Source: Neelides folsomi
Lineage: Eukaryota > Arthropoda > Collembola > Neelipleona > Neelidae
Assembly: GCA_034687125.1 (NCBI GenBank)
Contig: JAQGBZ010000033.1
Location: 281,862 to 345,861 of the forward strand
Direction: 5' to 3'
Length of the DNA: 64,000 nucleotides
Shown here: positions 12,424 to 25,800 of the stretch, piece after piece
Position numbering within the stretch: position 1 is the first letter of the stretch
How the letters are laid out: the number at the start of each line of letters is the position of its first letter
Notes under the pieces: model-generated
What the model saw: the letters and a program-made list of their open reading frames with translations, nothing else
What the model was told of the DNA's origin: nothing
Database searches by the model: none
Made by a program: the position numbers and the translations under genes

Positions 12424-14911
12424 TTATTTAACTTGGAGATTATAATTCCTGTTCCAATTCCAAAGTGGATCATTTGTAACACCGATACAAACTCCTCCAA
12501 TGCACTTTTGATTATTTCTACATGGAACCAAGCAGAAATTTCCGCTCTTCGGAGCCGACTCTTCATAATCACTATGAATAAGTTTACATGCTGGGGGTGT
12601 TCCAGTATAACCTGCAATAATCCAAAGCATTTTAATTTATAAATGGTGGCTTATGAGTGTCATTTACCTTCTCTACAATGACAATTGGGATGGCCCAACA
12701 CAATTTTGCAGATTTGAGATTCTGTGTTAACATATTTACTTATTTCATCATTTTGAACATGAGGATGTGTAGGTCTCAAAGAGTGTCTTATTGGTGTTGA
12801 TGGAGAATGGAAAGTAATAGCATAACAGCCTTCGTAAGGATCTCCTCTTGATCCTTCCGGACAAGTGCACCGAACCCCATGAGAGACAAATTGACATTGA
12901 GAACCAACACCACACTTCTTACATGGATCGTAAATTGTCTTATAGCAAGTTCCTCTTCGGCATATTTCATCAAATTCGCAATTTGAACTTTCCGAACATG
13001 ATTTAAGACAATTGGGTGGAGATCCAATAGTGTCGGGTTGACAGGCACAGGAATATCCTCCGTTTTGATCAATATTGCAAATTCCATGTTCCCCACAAGT
13101 TGAACAAACATTTTTCTCATCGATTTTGCTATTACTCGTGACAATACTGCTACTACTGCTAATTACTCGATCATCTTCGATTCTCTTACAATACTCATCT
13201 GGATCCCCAGTGAACCCTTGAGGACATGAACAAACTGGCTTCTGATTTACCAAATTGCACTCGGCCCTCGATCCACAATATCCATCACAAGGATGGACAC
13301 ATTTTGGATAAAGATAATTTTTCTTGTCGCAAATTTTTGGAGCATAACAATCAGCATGAGAATCGCATTGTGCTTTGCAAATTCCATTCCTTTGTAAATA
13401 ACCTCTTCGGCACGTGCAGTTGTGTTCGGTGCCAAAAGCCACGCATTCTCCTCCCGGTCCGCATGGGTTGGGGTCACAGGGATCGGAGTTGTCCAGAACT
13501 CCACCGTCTCCTGTAAATCGCTCCATTAGGAAGTTCACCAAGTAATTACTACTCGTACTCATGGAACCTGGTTTTTGAACTTTTGAACATTGAGGTTCGT
13601 GGTTGAGGACTTTGCACACTTCTCCTGGATCGCAAAACCCGTCGTCAGTGCAGGGATCAAAACATCGTTGTTCCTCCTCTTTGCATTTGAGATCCGAAGG
13701 GCAATTTTCATTTGATCCACAAGAAAGGAAACATTCTTTTAATGGATCTCCTTGATAAGCTCCAATACAACTGCAGCTCTTTCGCTCAGCTCTCAAAATC
13801 AGCTCCACTCTGCACTCGGCGTTTTTCCCGCATTGAGGCATGCAAGTAAAATCTATACATTGACATATTAGTTACGTTTAATACAATTATGAATTTAATA
13901 ATAATATTGTAAAAATGTGCATATTTATAGATTTTGTACTTTCTTTAGGGATCATAATATATTCGACAACTCGGAATATATTATGATGACTCGCGGTGCA
14001 AACGTAGGTTCCTTCGGGATTATCAAACTCTCTTGACAGTTTGAGACGAAATCCAAACTTTGGGTCAAAGTCGTATAGAGAATCATCAATACTCACGAGA
14101 TTTCCCTGTAACAATTTTACTATAATAAAGTTTAATATGAGTGTTGTGTTACATAATTTTAAATGCTAATTGTATTTGAACCATTGAAGATTGGAACATC
14201 ATTGATTATAATATTATGAAAAATCAAGATTTTTTTTTACAAAAATTGATTTCTGAAGTGCAACTCTAATGTTTGGACGTGTAACTGCACATGGGATGAT
14301 AGCTTCCGTCGCTGAAGGATCATACTTTACTTTTCCACCAGTATTTGATGAATAAAGACTTGGACCTAAAATAGCCGCGGTATTTACTCTACATTAAATA
14401 AAAGTATTTACACGATAATTTCATGAATGTTTATGTGTATGATGACCTGGGACGAAAATGTGATGTGAATTCTCCAACTCTTTATTGAAATAGCTTACAC
14501 AGGAATATTTCCCCGTGTATTTCTCTTTGATAGATTTTAGAATGGCCGTCGTCTCGTAAATCCGCTTTCTTCCAATAAAACCTCCCTCGCTCGCGTTCAT
14601 TGAAATATCTGGAGCCTTCAACAGTCATTTTTATGAAAACACTGGCCAAAATGTTTACAAGAAAATCTTACTCCATTTCCAGTATACTGCCAAGCTATTG
14701 GATAATATGCAGAGCAATTAAGAACGAGATCCACTTCATCAGTTTTCCCTTTCCTTTCAACGATGAGAGTTTCGGAGTCTCTCAGAATTTCCCATGCTTC
14801 TGAACCGTTCACATAACTCACTTTGTAAATTTTGGTCACTGGCAGTGGCTGATGAGCATGAAGACAATTAATGAAAATGAAAATGATTAATACTAAAACG
14901 GCCTGCCCCAT
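12424..14911 (-). CDS. Secreted VEGFR/PDGFR-like Ig domains joined to EGF-like repeats
   Basis: Exons on the minus strand: 14911-14672, 14615-14447, 14365-14241, 14105-13940, 13852-12668, 12611-12424, giving 690 aa in one frame. A signal peptide (residues 1 to about 20, core VLVLIIFIFINC) is followed by Ig domain 1 with Cys66, Trp74 and Cys119 (TGKYSC). Ig domain 2 has Cys161 in AIIPCAVTRPNIRVAL, then YDFDPKFGF and Cys214 in EGTYVC. The IPCxVTxPNxxVxL and YDxxxGF pattern is typical of the second Ig domain of VEGF and PDGF receptors. From about 235 to the end come cysteine-rich EGF-like units of the arthropod dumpy type (DPCDPNPCGPGGEC, CSCPQGFTGDP, CTCPEGSRGDP). There is no membrane segment and no kinase. 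I infer a soluble protein that may bind PVF/VEGF-like ligands. The protein fold is clear; the function is inference. Confidence 0.8.
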
Positions 14912-15224
14912 AACTCTGCTTAAACCCTTTAGATTATTTAACTTAAAATAGTTGTAAATGCACCCTCGAGATTGGGAATGTTAGACTGGTGAAGATTCTT
15001 TTAAGAAGAATGAACTCTGAACAATGGAAATGTTTTTTTTACTTTATTTTATTGTGCAGACTCATGATGAAGTCTTGTAAAGAAACACATTTTATTATAT
15101 CAACGTGATTCTCTCAGTGAGAGTCTCAACATACACAAAATACATAGAACTTGATAATGTTGGGTTTATATGCATAGTAAACACGCACTAATAAAACAGG
15201 TTCCATCGTTGAACTTCCTTAAAT
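14912..15224. other. Short spacer between the Ig/EGF gene and DRC1
   Basis: About 310 bases, both neighbours on the minus strand. It should hold the promoter and 5' UTR of the Ig/EGF gene and the 3' UTR of DRC1. TTTATT near 15043 reads as AATAAA on the minus strand. Nothing else seen. Confidence 0.5.
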
Positions 15225-17895
15225 TTACTCATCTACTTGAGGTTGAGCCATTTCATTCATCTGAGCCCTGGACTGAGGCCGACAAACCAAATTAGCTTCA
15301 TTTCCATCATCCACGCCGCAAAAGTTGAGATTCTGAGGATCAAGATTATAGCAGCCTTCGATTGAAAATGGAACTGTACATCCATTATTTCGCAAACATT
15401 GTCTGAGCAAATGGCTCAACTCGTAGTTTTTCCGGAAAAGATTCGTAATCTCTTCAATGCATTCGTTCCTACCTGAAAGATGAATAAAGCAAAGATGTAT
15501 AGAAAAAATGTTTCAAAGTTTAAAAAATCAGAGATAATTTAAATAAATGACTATTTAAAAAGAACACCTTTAAGCATTTTTCCATATTGGTCGAAAACCC
15601 TGAGAGCTTCAATCCAAAATTCCTTGCTTTTTGTTTCTGTGAAACAGTGAAATTGTCTCCAATAAGCCTCAACAGCATTATGACTTGGGAATTGGAACTT
15701 ATTTATCTTGTAGTCAATCACTTCATCTTTAGTTGGAATTCCCTCCCTGTTTAAAAAATCCTTATCTTAAAAAACCTGTGTAGATAAATTAAGAAAGTTT
15801 ATATAATTATATAAGAGATCTTACATTTTTGGATTGGTATTTACAAGACAAAATTGTACTTCTGGGGGACGATCATCTAATGATGACATTTTACTCGGAA
15901 CGTAAGGATGTCCAAGCTGTTTGACAATCACTTTTGATTCGGAGTTTAAAATAAACTCGAGCTTTTTCCTTGCAGCCTCTTCTTTAATTGCCCACAAATC
16001 CATATAATTTCTAAAATTTGTTGCGACACTGTGAAGTGTTTTTTCTCTATCGGAAAGAACGAGTTCTTCCAATCTCTTTGTTTCCCGAATCAAACGCTCC
16101 GTTTCTCTCTTTCCATTTGCAACAGTGTCTCTGAAAATCTTTGCTTTCTCGTGGAAGTTGTCTCTTTTTTTCATCATGAGTCTCTTCATGTTGTTCTTCA
16201 GATCATTGTTTTCGTTCATTCGATGACGAAGGACGTTCAAATTGTAGTCGAGTTTGTCTAAATTTGCTTGACACGCTCCTTTCACTCCTTCCAATTCTTG
16301 GAACAATGTCTATGAAAAATATTCTTAAATAAACCAAACTGTTAATAATGAATCTAAATAATAATTATATAATTATTTTTAATTTTTAACCCTCATGTCC
16401 TCTTCCATCATATTTTTAATTTCTCTTGACTCTTGACTCAACAAGAACTGTATTTGGGTGAGGATATCAAATCGGCCAAGAGAATCTTCTTTTCTTTTAT
16501 TCAAAGAGTCAACCTCCATGCCTTCAAATGTACAAAGAAGGTTCATCCAATCCTTTTGAAACTCCTCTAGCAACTTTTCTCTGTCATCCACTGTATAATT
16601 CTAAAAGTAAGGTTAATAAATGTGAGCATATTGGAGCTACAAGGTATTTGTTTTAAAATGAGTAAGAAAATTCGAATATTAAAATAAGTAATTATTTATT
16701 TATTCGGAGATATACTTACTTCAATGAGTTCAAGCTCCTCCAGAAAGGTTCGTCTCAAATTATCAATTTGGTTATCAATTCTGTCTCCCATGAGCATAAT
16801 GTCCTTCTGATACTTATCCAGATTTGACTCATATTCCATATCATTATCGTCGATTTCCTGTTTCAGTCGCTCGATTGTTTCTTCTTTCTTTTGAAGAAGT
16901 TTATCACACTCTCTTTTTTGCTTATCAATCTTAAAAATTTCATTAATAAAAAAATTGCTCGAAATATCCAAATATTAATTAATTATAAAAAATCTTAAAA
17001 ATTAATAAACCCTACCTGTTCAAAAAGTTCAAGAGGTAAAACTTTTTCAGCATTCAGGAACCATTTTTGACTAATTTCGTCATATAATTTTTGAGCTTCT
17101 TCTGCTTCCTCCTTCAGAGTTTTAAGACGTTCATTTCTATTCGTTTCATCTCGAATTTGCCGAGTTTTTTCTCGATATTCTGCTGCAATTTTTACGTTTG
17201 TAATCTAAAATCCATCCATGTTTATCAAACAAATTTAAATGGATTTAACTCAAGGTTTAACTTACTTTAAACCATTTAAGTTAAAAAAAAAATCTCACAA
17301 GAATTTCTCCATCGTTGAGAATGTCATCAAGCTGCTTTCTACTTTCTTCAATCTGGGCTTCAAGCATTGTGTTTTTAAATGGTTTCCCCTTCTCTTCTCC
17401 TTTGTTCTCTTTCAAATATCCATCGTTTTCTTCGCCCCAACCGTCGTCTTCTTCATCTTTCTCTTCCGCCTCTTGATCTTTGTTTTTCTGGATTATTGCT
17501 TCTGCTCTCTTTCGTCGTCCGTTCTCTTTGTTCTTTGACCTCTCTTTTGCCAACTCCTGGTCAAATAATAATCCAGGGATTCCATCGGAAGCATCCTCCC
17601 GTTTGTCACTTTTTTCTTCTCTTTTAGCTTGTTTTGCTCTAAAGTTTCAATATGCCATTATAGCAAATATTTAAGAAATTTTAATGTTTTTTGCAAAATT
17701 AAATTAGGTACTACTACTATACATATTATATTACAAACATAAACAGCATTTAGTAGAATTTTATTAATGCATTTACTTTTCTTTCTTAATTTTGTCATCA
17801 TCCTCACCGCCAAATTCACTTTCTTCTCCATCTCCTTCTTTCTTCCAATCTTTGCACATTTTAGATTTATAATTTCCCTTTTCTTTTTCAGCCAT
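15225..17895 (-). CDS. DRC1: Dynein regulatory complex subunit 1 (nexin-DRC)
   Basis: Scaffold of the nexin link between axonemal doublets, which regulates dynein in motile cilia and flagella. Exons: 17895-17777, 17638-17299, 17204-17016, 16929-16720, 16600-16391, 16309-15825, 15746-15568, 15472-15225; 659 aa in one frame (human about 740). The Lys/Glu-rich N-terminus carries PGLLFDQELAKER. The conserved N-terminal coiled coil holds KQLDDILNDGEIL then ITNVKIAAEYREKTRQIRDE. Next comes EEAEEAQKLYDEISQKW, then long coiled coils through exon 6. The C-terminal block (VEAYWRQFHCFTETKSKEFW, NYELSHLLRQCL) matches the DRC1 C-terminal domain, where the close relative DRC2 differs. There is no frame break or missing exon. 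The gene is divergent from LRP6 across about 1.9 kb. Confidence 0.88.
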
Positions 17896-19814
17896 TGTGC
17901 AATGTTAAATGTAAAAATTGATCCGTTAACTAATAAATAAATATGTAACGATAAATAATCTAGAAAATCTTCAATTTATAAATTAATTCAATGGAATAGA
18001 TATAATGAAATGACAAATTACACTTATTGAGAAAGTTATTTGTTAGAAGGACTTTGTCTTATATGATCTGAGGAGCGCCATATAAGATAGTTGTTTTTCA
18101 GCATAAATCAATTGAGCGTTGCACGGCTACTCACCTATTCACATTTTGTCTGTGGTATTTATAGCATTTATACCTGTATGTTCATTTATATGACATACAC
18201 GTATATCGTATATGGATATATCCCATTGGCGAAAATATACCAATACATCCTGATTCCTGAATACCTATCAATTGGTAATACATCCATTGTAAGGATAAAA
18301 AATAATTAAATTAATTAACCCAGCGTCAAAAATTCAAGCATGGAAAAAATTATGTGCAGAATGTGAATGCCAATTACGGTACAAATATTTCAATCGCTGC
18401 ACCTCAACGTTAATACTCCCTTGTAAAGCTTACATAGCCAATAATATAATAAAGCTCTATTTAGAATCCTCCCATCAATCCTCGTACTACTTGAACAACA
18501 GATCATTAAAATCTTCCACAAGCAGAGAACTGACTATTCCAAACTTGAAATATGAGATTCAATCAAAGATAGCGACTGCAGTGGAATGAAGCTCGGAAAA
18601 TGATCAAAGGAGACTATTCAAGACCACGTCGTCTTATTTAAGATCAAACACAGCGAAAAATATGAATAATGCGTAGTGGTAAAGAACTTCACAATTGAAT
18701 CTCATTTTGCAATCCAATCTCAAGTCAATAGTAAGCAATTTTATTCTTACTTTCATTACATTCTACTTATACACATACAGGTATTTACATGCAGTATTTG
18801 TATTATGTAGTATAATCATTATACTTATTTATAATCTAGCATCTACATATCAATACGTAATGCGCAATTGGCAATTATGGTAGTGCTTACGAGAAGCTTG
18901 TTCATTGGGAAAATTGATACCATCAGGACTTTCACAAAACGCAAAATTAGAAAGATTAACTCCCAAATTCATTCTTATTATTAACACTGATAATGATTTA
19001 TTTCTGATTTGAGTCATTATCACCAAAATGAATGACCAATCATTTATAAATGCATTTCATATCATAAGCATATTTTCATATCAATTCCCTCCTTCTCATT
19101 TTTAAATAAATTGAAAATGAACACAAATAATCTCTTTCTCACTTGACATATGAATGGCTTGAATTATAGAAGAATTAACTCATTGTCAGACTAATACTCA
19201 CTCACAGATAATACACATAAATCACTTATTAACCGTATTATCCATTTTGACATTCAGTACTTAATTCATTATTACGAATTGATTTTAGAAACTTTTCATT
19301 GTTTGCATTAAATCTGATAAGATTCTTATCACTTTATCATTAATTCTCTCAATTACTTTCCTTATATAAAAAGGTAATTAAGCGTACCGGGTTAGATAGT
19401 TTAGAGAAAGAACCAGGGAACGTTTGGTATTGTTTACACGTAGAGTTCTCCCGAATTTGCCCAATGGTTTTTGTATATCCCAATGAAGGGTTTGGGAGTC
19501 TGTGAAGGAATGTGAAGAGCCGCTCTACACTCTGAGCATTTGATGGCCGAGGGTAAATAGTTCCTTCCGAGGTTCACCCATTGAGAGATAAACTCCACCC
19601 TTTGGAGTCACCCTCTGCACCTGGGAGTGTAGAGAGCGGAGTGATACCAAGAGCGGCTTTTATTTGATTCTAGTACCTCAGCGCATTGCCTCGCTCCTCT
19701 CTTCATCTTCCCTATATGATCTTCCTCCGAACAATCAGTCTCTTCCCTTTAAATACCATTTATTTAAATATGTGACAATGATCATCATCATGAGTTGACG
19801 AGTTGAGGGTGACT
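17896..19814. other. Divergent intergenic region, DRC1 and LRP6
   Basis: About 1.9 kb with no convincing exon. The 420 bases before the LRP6 start are less AT-rich and hold short inverted repeats (19520-19532 with 19625-19639). These may be the promoter and 5' UTR of LRP6. Confidence 0.5.
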
Positions 19815-22800
19815 ATGCGGGTCCTCCTCCTCCTTCTCCTCATTTTCGTCCACGGTTCTGAAGGTGAGTTCCGTTTAATCATTGCACCATTTTGACCACT
19901 TCAAAACCGCACACTTTTTTTGTTTACATTATTTATTAGCCTCTTTACATTTGTAAGGATTTTCCATTTATATGTCGGAAATTCAGGATTGTGTTTAAAT
20001 AAGTTTAAATAAAATTATATAGTGGATATTTTATATTGGTGACTTTATTGAGTTGAAGTTGTATAATAGAGAGCACTAGCTTGGAAATGTTGTAAATGAA
20101 CTTGTTAATGAAGGATAAACATAGACACTAAATGATGATCCGGCAATTTGTTAAATATTTAACTTATTGAACGTTATTAGACGGCTTCCTTAAGTTTAAT
20201 TATTTAATAAATAATATCATTGGTTAATATGTTATATGACTTTTTAGAACTAAATACTCGAATCTTTGGTGGATATTTTAGCTATCATGTGCATGTGTAT
20301 ATCAAGTCAAGTATCAACAAGTTAAAATTCTTATTGTATCAGTCTTCTTGTTAGACATTTTTTGAATTTTTTATCGTAAGATTTAATGTAACGATTGAAT
20401 TCTTATAGAAAAACCGCGGATAATCTTTGCAAATCGTCGAGATATAAGAATACTCGATGTTGTTGGGAGCGGCAAGAGGAGCAATACATCAATTGTTGTC
20501 AAAGACTTGAACGAAGCAACAGCTCTCGATATCAATTATGAACGCGACTACGTGTGCTGGTCGGACATTGAAGCTGAAAAAATTCAATGTCAACACAATA
20601 ATAAAAAGGTACTTTCATTACAAATTAAACTTCTTCACAATGCTTTATAAATGGATTACTCATTAACTTATTATGCATAGCTATAAGCTTTTTCTCCCTA
20701 TGATTTCCCAATAATAAAAATGATTGATTTTAACTTTATAGACAACATTGGTGTCGACGGCTCTTCCTGCTCCAGAGGATCTTGTCTGTGATTGGCTCAC
20801 CAACAAACTTTATTGGTCTGACTCAGAAACAAATAGGATCGAAGTCGTGTCAATGGACCCTCCATATCATAGAAAAGTTTTAATTTGGGAAGAAATTGAT
20901 CAGCCAAGAGCTCTTGCTTTGGCTCCTCATCTTGGGTAAAAGATTAGATAATGTTTTTAAATCAATATGCCAAATGATACAATATGATTACTCATGCTAT
21001 TTTGCTGATTCAGATTAATGTTCTGGACTGATTGGGGAGAATGGCCAAAAATCGAAAGAGCAGGAATGAATGGAGAAGACAGAAAGGTCAATTGGATATT
21101 TTTTCTGTACTTCGATCATAATAATTTTTATATTAGACATACTAGTCTAATAATTTTTAATATTTTTGCTAAACTGTTCAAAACTGTCTTTAAAATAACA
21201 ATGTTAAATGCAATCAATAGGTGATAGTAGAAAAGGAGATATTTTGGCCAAACGGTATAGCTCTTGATTTAAACGAAGAAGAGATATACTGGGTCGACGC
21301 CAAACTTCTCTACATTGCAAAAGTAGACTTTCAAGGGAACAATCGCAAGGAAATCAATCGGGGTGACCCTAAGCATCCTTTCGCATTAGCTTTTTACGAG
21401 AGACATCTCTATTGGAGCGATTGGAAGACCAAGTAATTATAATTATCCATTAATCTAATTTTTCAAAGGTTAGTTAATTGCTCTTAAATAACACATTTTT
21501 ATTTTAACAGTTTCTTACATACAATCAAGATAGATGGAACAGGTTTAAGTACACTCTCAACGAAACAGAGCTTAACTCCGATGGATATCGTGATTTTCGA
21601 AGAGCAAGCCCTTCCAAGGCCCATTTGGGGAGATGCTCGAACCAACCCATGCCAAAAATCCCAATGTTCTCATCTTTGTCTTCTGGCCCCTAAAGAACCT
21701 TATTTTAATTGTGCATGCCCTATCGGAATTCGTTTGACCGATGAAAAGACCTGCGACTCTCAAATGAATTCATTTCTCCTTGTGGCAAAGGGGACGGACA
21801 TTCGAAGGATATCTTTAGATACGGCTGATTTCACAGACGTCATTCTTCCCTTCACTGGAATCAAACACATTCTCGCGGTTGACTATCATATCAAATCAGG
21901 CTATGTTTTTTGGACTGATGATGAAGCAAGGAGAATCAGAAGAGGTAAAAATTACAATTAATTTTGCTACTAAAAGAAAAACAATAAGGGAGAGAATCTA
22001 ATGTATTTTGTATAATTTGTTATTTTCAGCTCAATTGGATGGAAGTCAACAGATGGATGTGATCAAAGAAGAAATTGTTCATCCTGATGGTTTGGCTATT
22101 GACTGGGTGGCGGATAACATTTATTGGACTGATGCTGGAACTGATCGAATTGAAGTTGCGCGACTAAATGGAGGACATAGAAAGGTTCATATTAGGCATT
22201 TTATCATAGTGTGAAGAAAATGACATTTTTTGAATACACTTACTAATATTGAAACATTTTTCATAGATTTTGATAAGTCGAGGGCTCCAAGAACCAAGAG
22301 CAATCAGCGTAGATCCAAATAAAGGATTGTTATTCTGGTCTGATTGGGGAAAAAGAGCTAAAATTGAGAAGTGAGTATTTGCCTTAATTAGAAATAATTC
22401 GAATCTATACAAGCTGACTGACAATGAGCGAATTTCTAATACACTTACTAAGTCTAATATGGTATTAATTTTTAACAGATCTGCACTTGATGGAACATCC
22501 CGGGTTGTTGTTATTGCTAATGACATATTTTGGCCAAATGGCATTGCCCTTGATTTGCACTCCGAGAAAATATATTGGTGTGATGCTAAAACAGACAAAA
22601 TTGAGGTATGAATACTAAATATGTTATTTCTCTTATTTATCTAAAAGCAAAATTCCATGAAATTGTAACTGTATATTGAATGTACTAATGAGTGGAATAA
22701 TAAGTCTTTGATTTAATATTTTAGATGGCCAATTATGATGGAACTACTCGTCGAGAAATCTTGAGCGAAGCTCTTCCTCATACATTTGGTTTCTCTCTTC

Positions 22801-25800
22801 TTGGAGAATACATTTACTGGACAGACTGGCAAAAGAGGAGTATAGAAAGAGCCAACAAACTCACTGGGGGTGATCGGTCCACAATTAAAGATCCCTTCAG
22901 TGACCCAATGGGGCTTAAAGGAGTTTCAATGGCGGATTTCAACTTTACCAATCCTTGTGGGACAAATAACGGCGGATGTGCTCATTTATGTTTGTACAAA
23001 CCACCGATGCCTGTCTGTGCTTGTGCTAGCGGTGAGTTTCATCTTCAAACAAGTCTATACATTCTAATTTGTAAAATGTAAATAAACAAATGGACTTTTT
23101 TTCCCATCAGGCTATGAACTTGAGCAAGACAATAAATCTTGTACAATACCAGAAGCCTTCCTCGTCTTTTCTCGTGACGGAGATCTTCATAGGATTTCTC
23201 TCAACCGGTCAAACCACGACGATGTTATTCCTGTGTCAAAAGTGAAAGCGGCAATGGCTCTTGATTTCGACACCATTGAGAATAGGATTTACTGGAGTGA
23301 CATGAAAGTTAAAGCAATATCCAGAGCTTACATGAACGGATCAGAAACTGAAAGAGTGAGAATTAATCACTATTAATGTTTAACTAATTATAATTTAGGA
23401 ACAAGGCTTTTTCATTAATTGGATGAATTGTAGGTGATTGAATGGGGTCTTCAGCATCCAGAGGGAATAGCTGTTGATTGGCTCTCAAGAAATATCTATT
23501 GGACGGATTTTGGAAGGCATAGAATTGAAGTTGCAAAATTGAACGGAGACCATAGGCGAACAATTCATTGGATTGATATAGAAAATCCAAAAGTTATAAC
23601 TCTCCATCCAGCTAAGGTAAACAATTTTTTTAATTGAATTTGATACCACATCTATTAAATATTTTTTTCATTTTATACATTTTATCTTCACTTATTTGAA
23701 TAGTAAGCGAATCCATAATATATATTTAGCACAAATAATAGTAGTTTTGTACGTAGTTTAGTGTTAATTATTTTTTATTTAATGTGGGGTTTTTATATCA
23801 TGTTTTATATCATTAATTAAATATTCAATATTGAATTCTGTAGGGTTGGCTCTATTGGTCAATGTGGCGTTCACCAAATCCTACAATTGAGAGATCCGCT
23901 CTTGATGGATCTCGACGAACGACATTTGTAGGGAAAGTTGGAAGGGCAAACGGTCTGACAATCGATTTAGAAGACAATTATCTCTATTGGACCGACATTG
24001 ATTCCATGTCGATCGAAAGAGTAAGTTTGAATGGAGATAAGCGAGAAGTCATCGTGCCAACCGGAATCTACAGACCTTCAACCATTGCTCAATATCAGGT
24101 TTGAATTTTAAACAAAACTCATAATTTACTGATTCATTGTTGATAATTTAATACCGTTATTGTTCGAATAAGAGCCTCTGCTCGAATAAGAGCCCCCCCC
24201 ATGAAACCTAGTTTTTTAATAAGAGCCCAGGCTCTTAATCGAACAATAACGGTAAGCACTTTTTATAATTAATTGTGTTTATTAAGGATTATATTTACTG
24301 GTCCGATATGGCAAGTCAGACAATCCAGCGAGCAAACAAATCATTTACTTCTGAATCATTGAAGTTGGCGACAGCCAGGGATATATACGACATGGCCATT
24401 TATCACAAGTTAAAACAACCCGGGTGGAATCCATGCTCTCAAGCCAATTGCTCTCATCTTTGTTTTCCTAAACCTGGAAGCAAGGGGCAGCCGTCTCACC
24501 CACAATGCGGCTGCCCCACACATCATACACTTTCTCAGGATGGATCCATGTGTGTGTTCCCGACAGAATTCCTCCTTCTATCTGGAGGAAGTTCAATCAG
24601 TCGGCTGATGATGGACTCAAATGAATGTCCTGATGCTGTCGTGATTGGAGGTCAAAAGCGAGTCGGAGGAGTCACATGGGACGGACGAGACAAAGTGATT
24701 TATTGGGCTGATCTCAAGTTAGGAAATATTAAGAGGGGATATGAAAATGCAACGTTTGGAAACTTATTTGGAAATGACGAAATCCTCAAACCCTTTGATC
24801 TCGCATTTGATCCTTTGAGGAGAATTATTTTCTGGACATGCGAGAGTTTCAATTCAATTAACATTACTGACGATAATGGGCGGCAGCTTGGAACAATCTT
24901 AAACGGGGTATTTAACGTTCAGTGTTAACAATCAAGAACACAAATAGGGTTTTTACTAAATGTTTAATTTTTGGTTTAACAGAAAGATGATCGACCCAGG
25001 CATTTAGCACTCAATTCTCTCAAGTCACACCTTTACTTTTCGAATGAAGGGAATATCGAAAGAATTCGATTGGATGGAATGGAACGAAAGGTCATTGCGA
25101 AAGGCACTGGGAGTGTCAATGGCCTAACTATTGATATTAAGGAAGAACAACTTTACTGGACAGACGGAGTTTCAAAAAGAATTGAAACTTCTGATCTAGA
25201 AGGAGGGAATAGAAAGATCCTTATGAAAAATTTGGATTCTCCTGCTACGATTGCTGTGCATGGGAGGTATATTCGTTTTTACATTAGTTGATTTTTAAAG
25301 TTCAATTTTAACCAGTCACATTAACACAATTAAATTTTTCTAATTCAGGTTTGTCTATTGGGCCGAAGAGAAGGGTGGAGTTGAAAGAGTAGAAAAATGG
25401 ACTGGTGAAGAAAGATTCGAAGCCTTGTCCAGGAGAGAACTCGTCAGTTTCATTATTTCAGTTAATGATACATCACAGGTACAACATAATTAACGTTTTG
25501 TGATATAATATAATGTAATATAATATTTTTATATTACATCCTCCAAAAAGCTAATATTTTCATCATTTAAAGTATTAATATAATAAATAATTAATAATTT
25601 AAATAGGATCATAAGGGTCATAGGTGCAATCGTCCTGAATGTTCGCACATTTGCCTTGATGATGGTTGTGCTTGCCCTGAAGGTCTCATGCTTGCCGACG
25701 ACCGTCGAACATGTGTGTTCAGAATGCCATGTGGAGCACATGAGTTTGCTTGCACCCGTGGTTCAATCGGATGCATTTCCCTTTTGCTCAAATGCAATGA

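Noticed and set aside
12788-13144. 118-aa alternative minus-strand frame in the Ig/EGF gene
   Set aside because: Out of frame with the 393-aa cysteine-rich exon, which carries the EGF consensus.
18091-18309. 72-aa plus frame between DRC1 and LRP6
   Set aside because: AT-rich, Tyr/Ile-biased chance frame with no homology signal.
18668-18690. tRNA A-box-like sequence (GCGTAGTGGTAAAG)
   Set aside because: No matching B-box, acceptor stem or anticodon arm around it.
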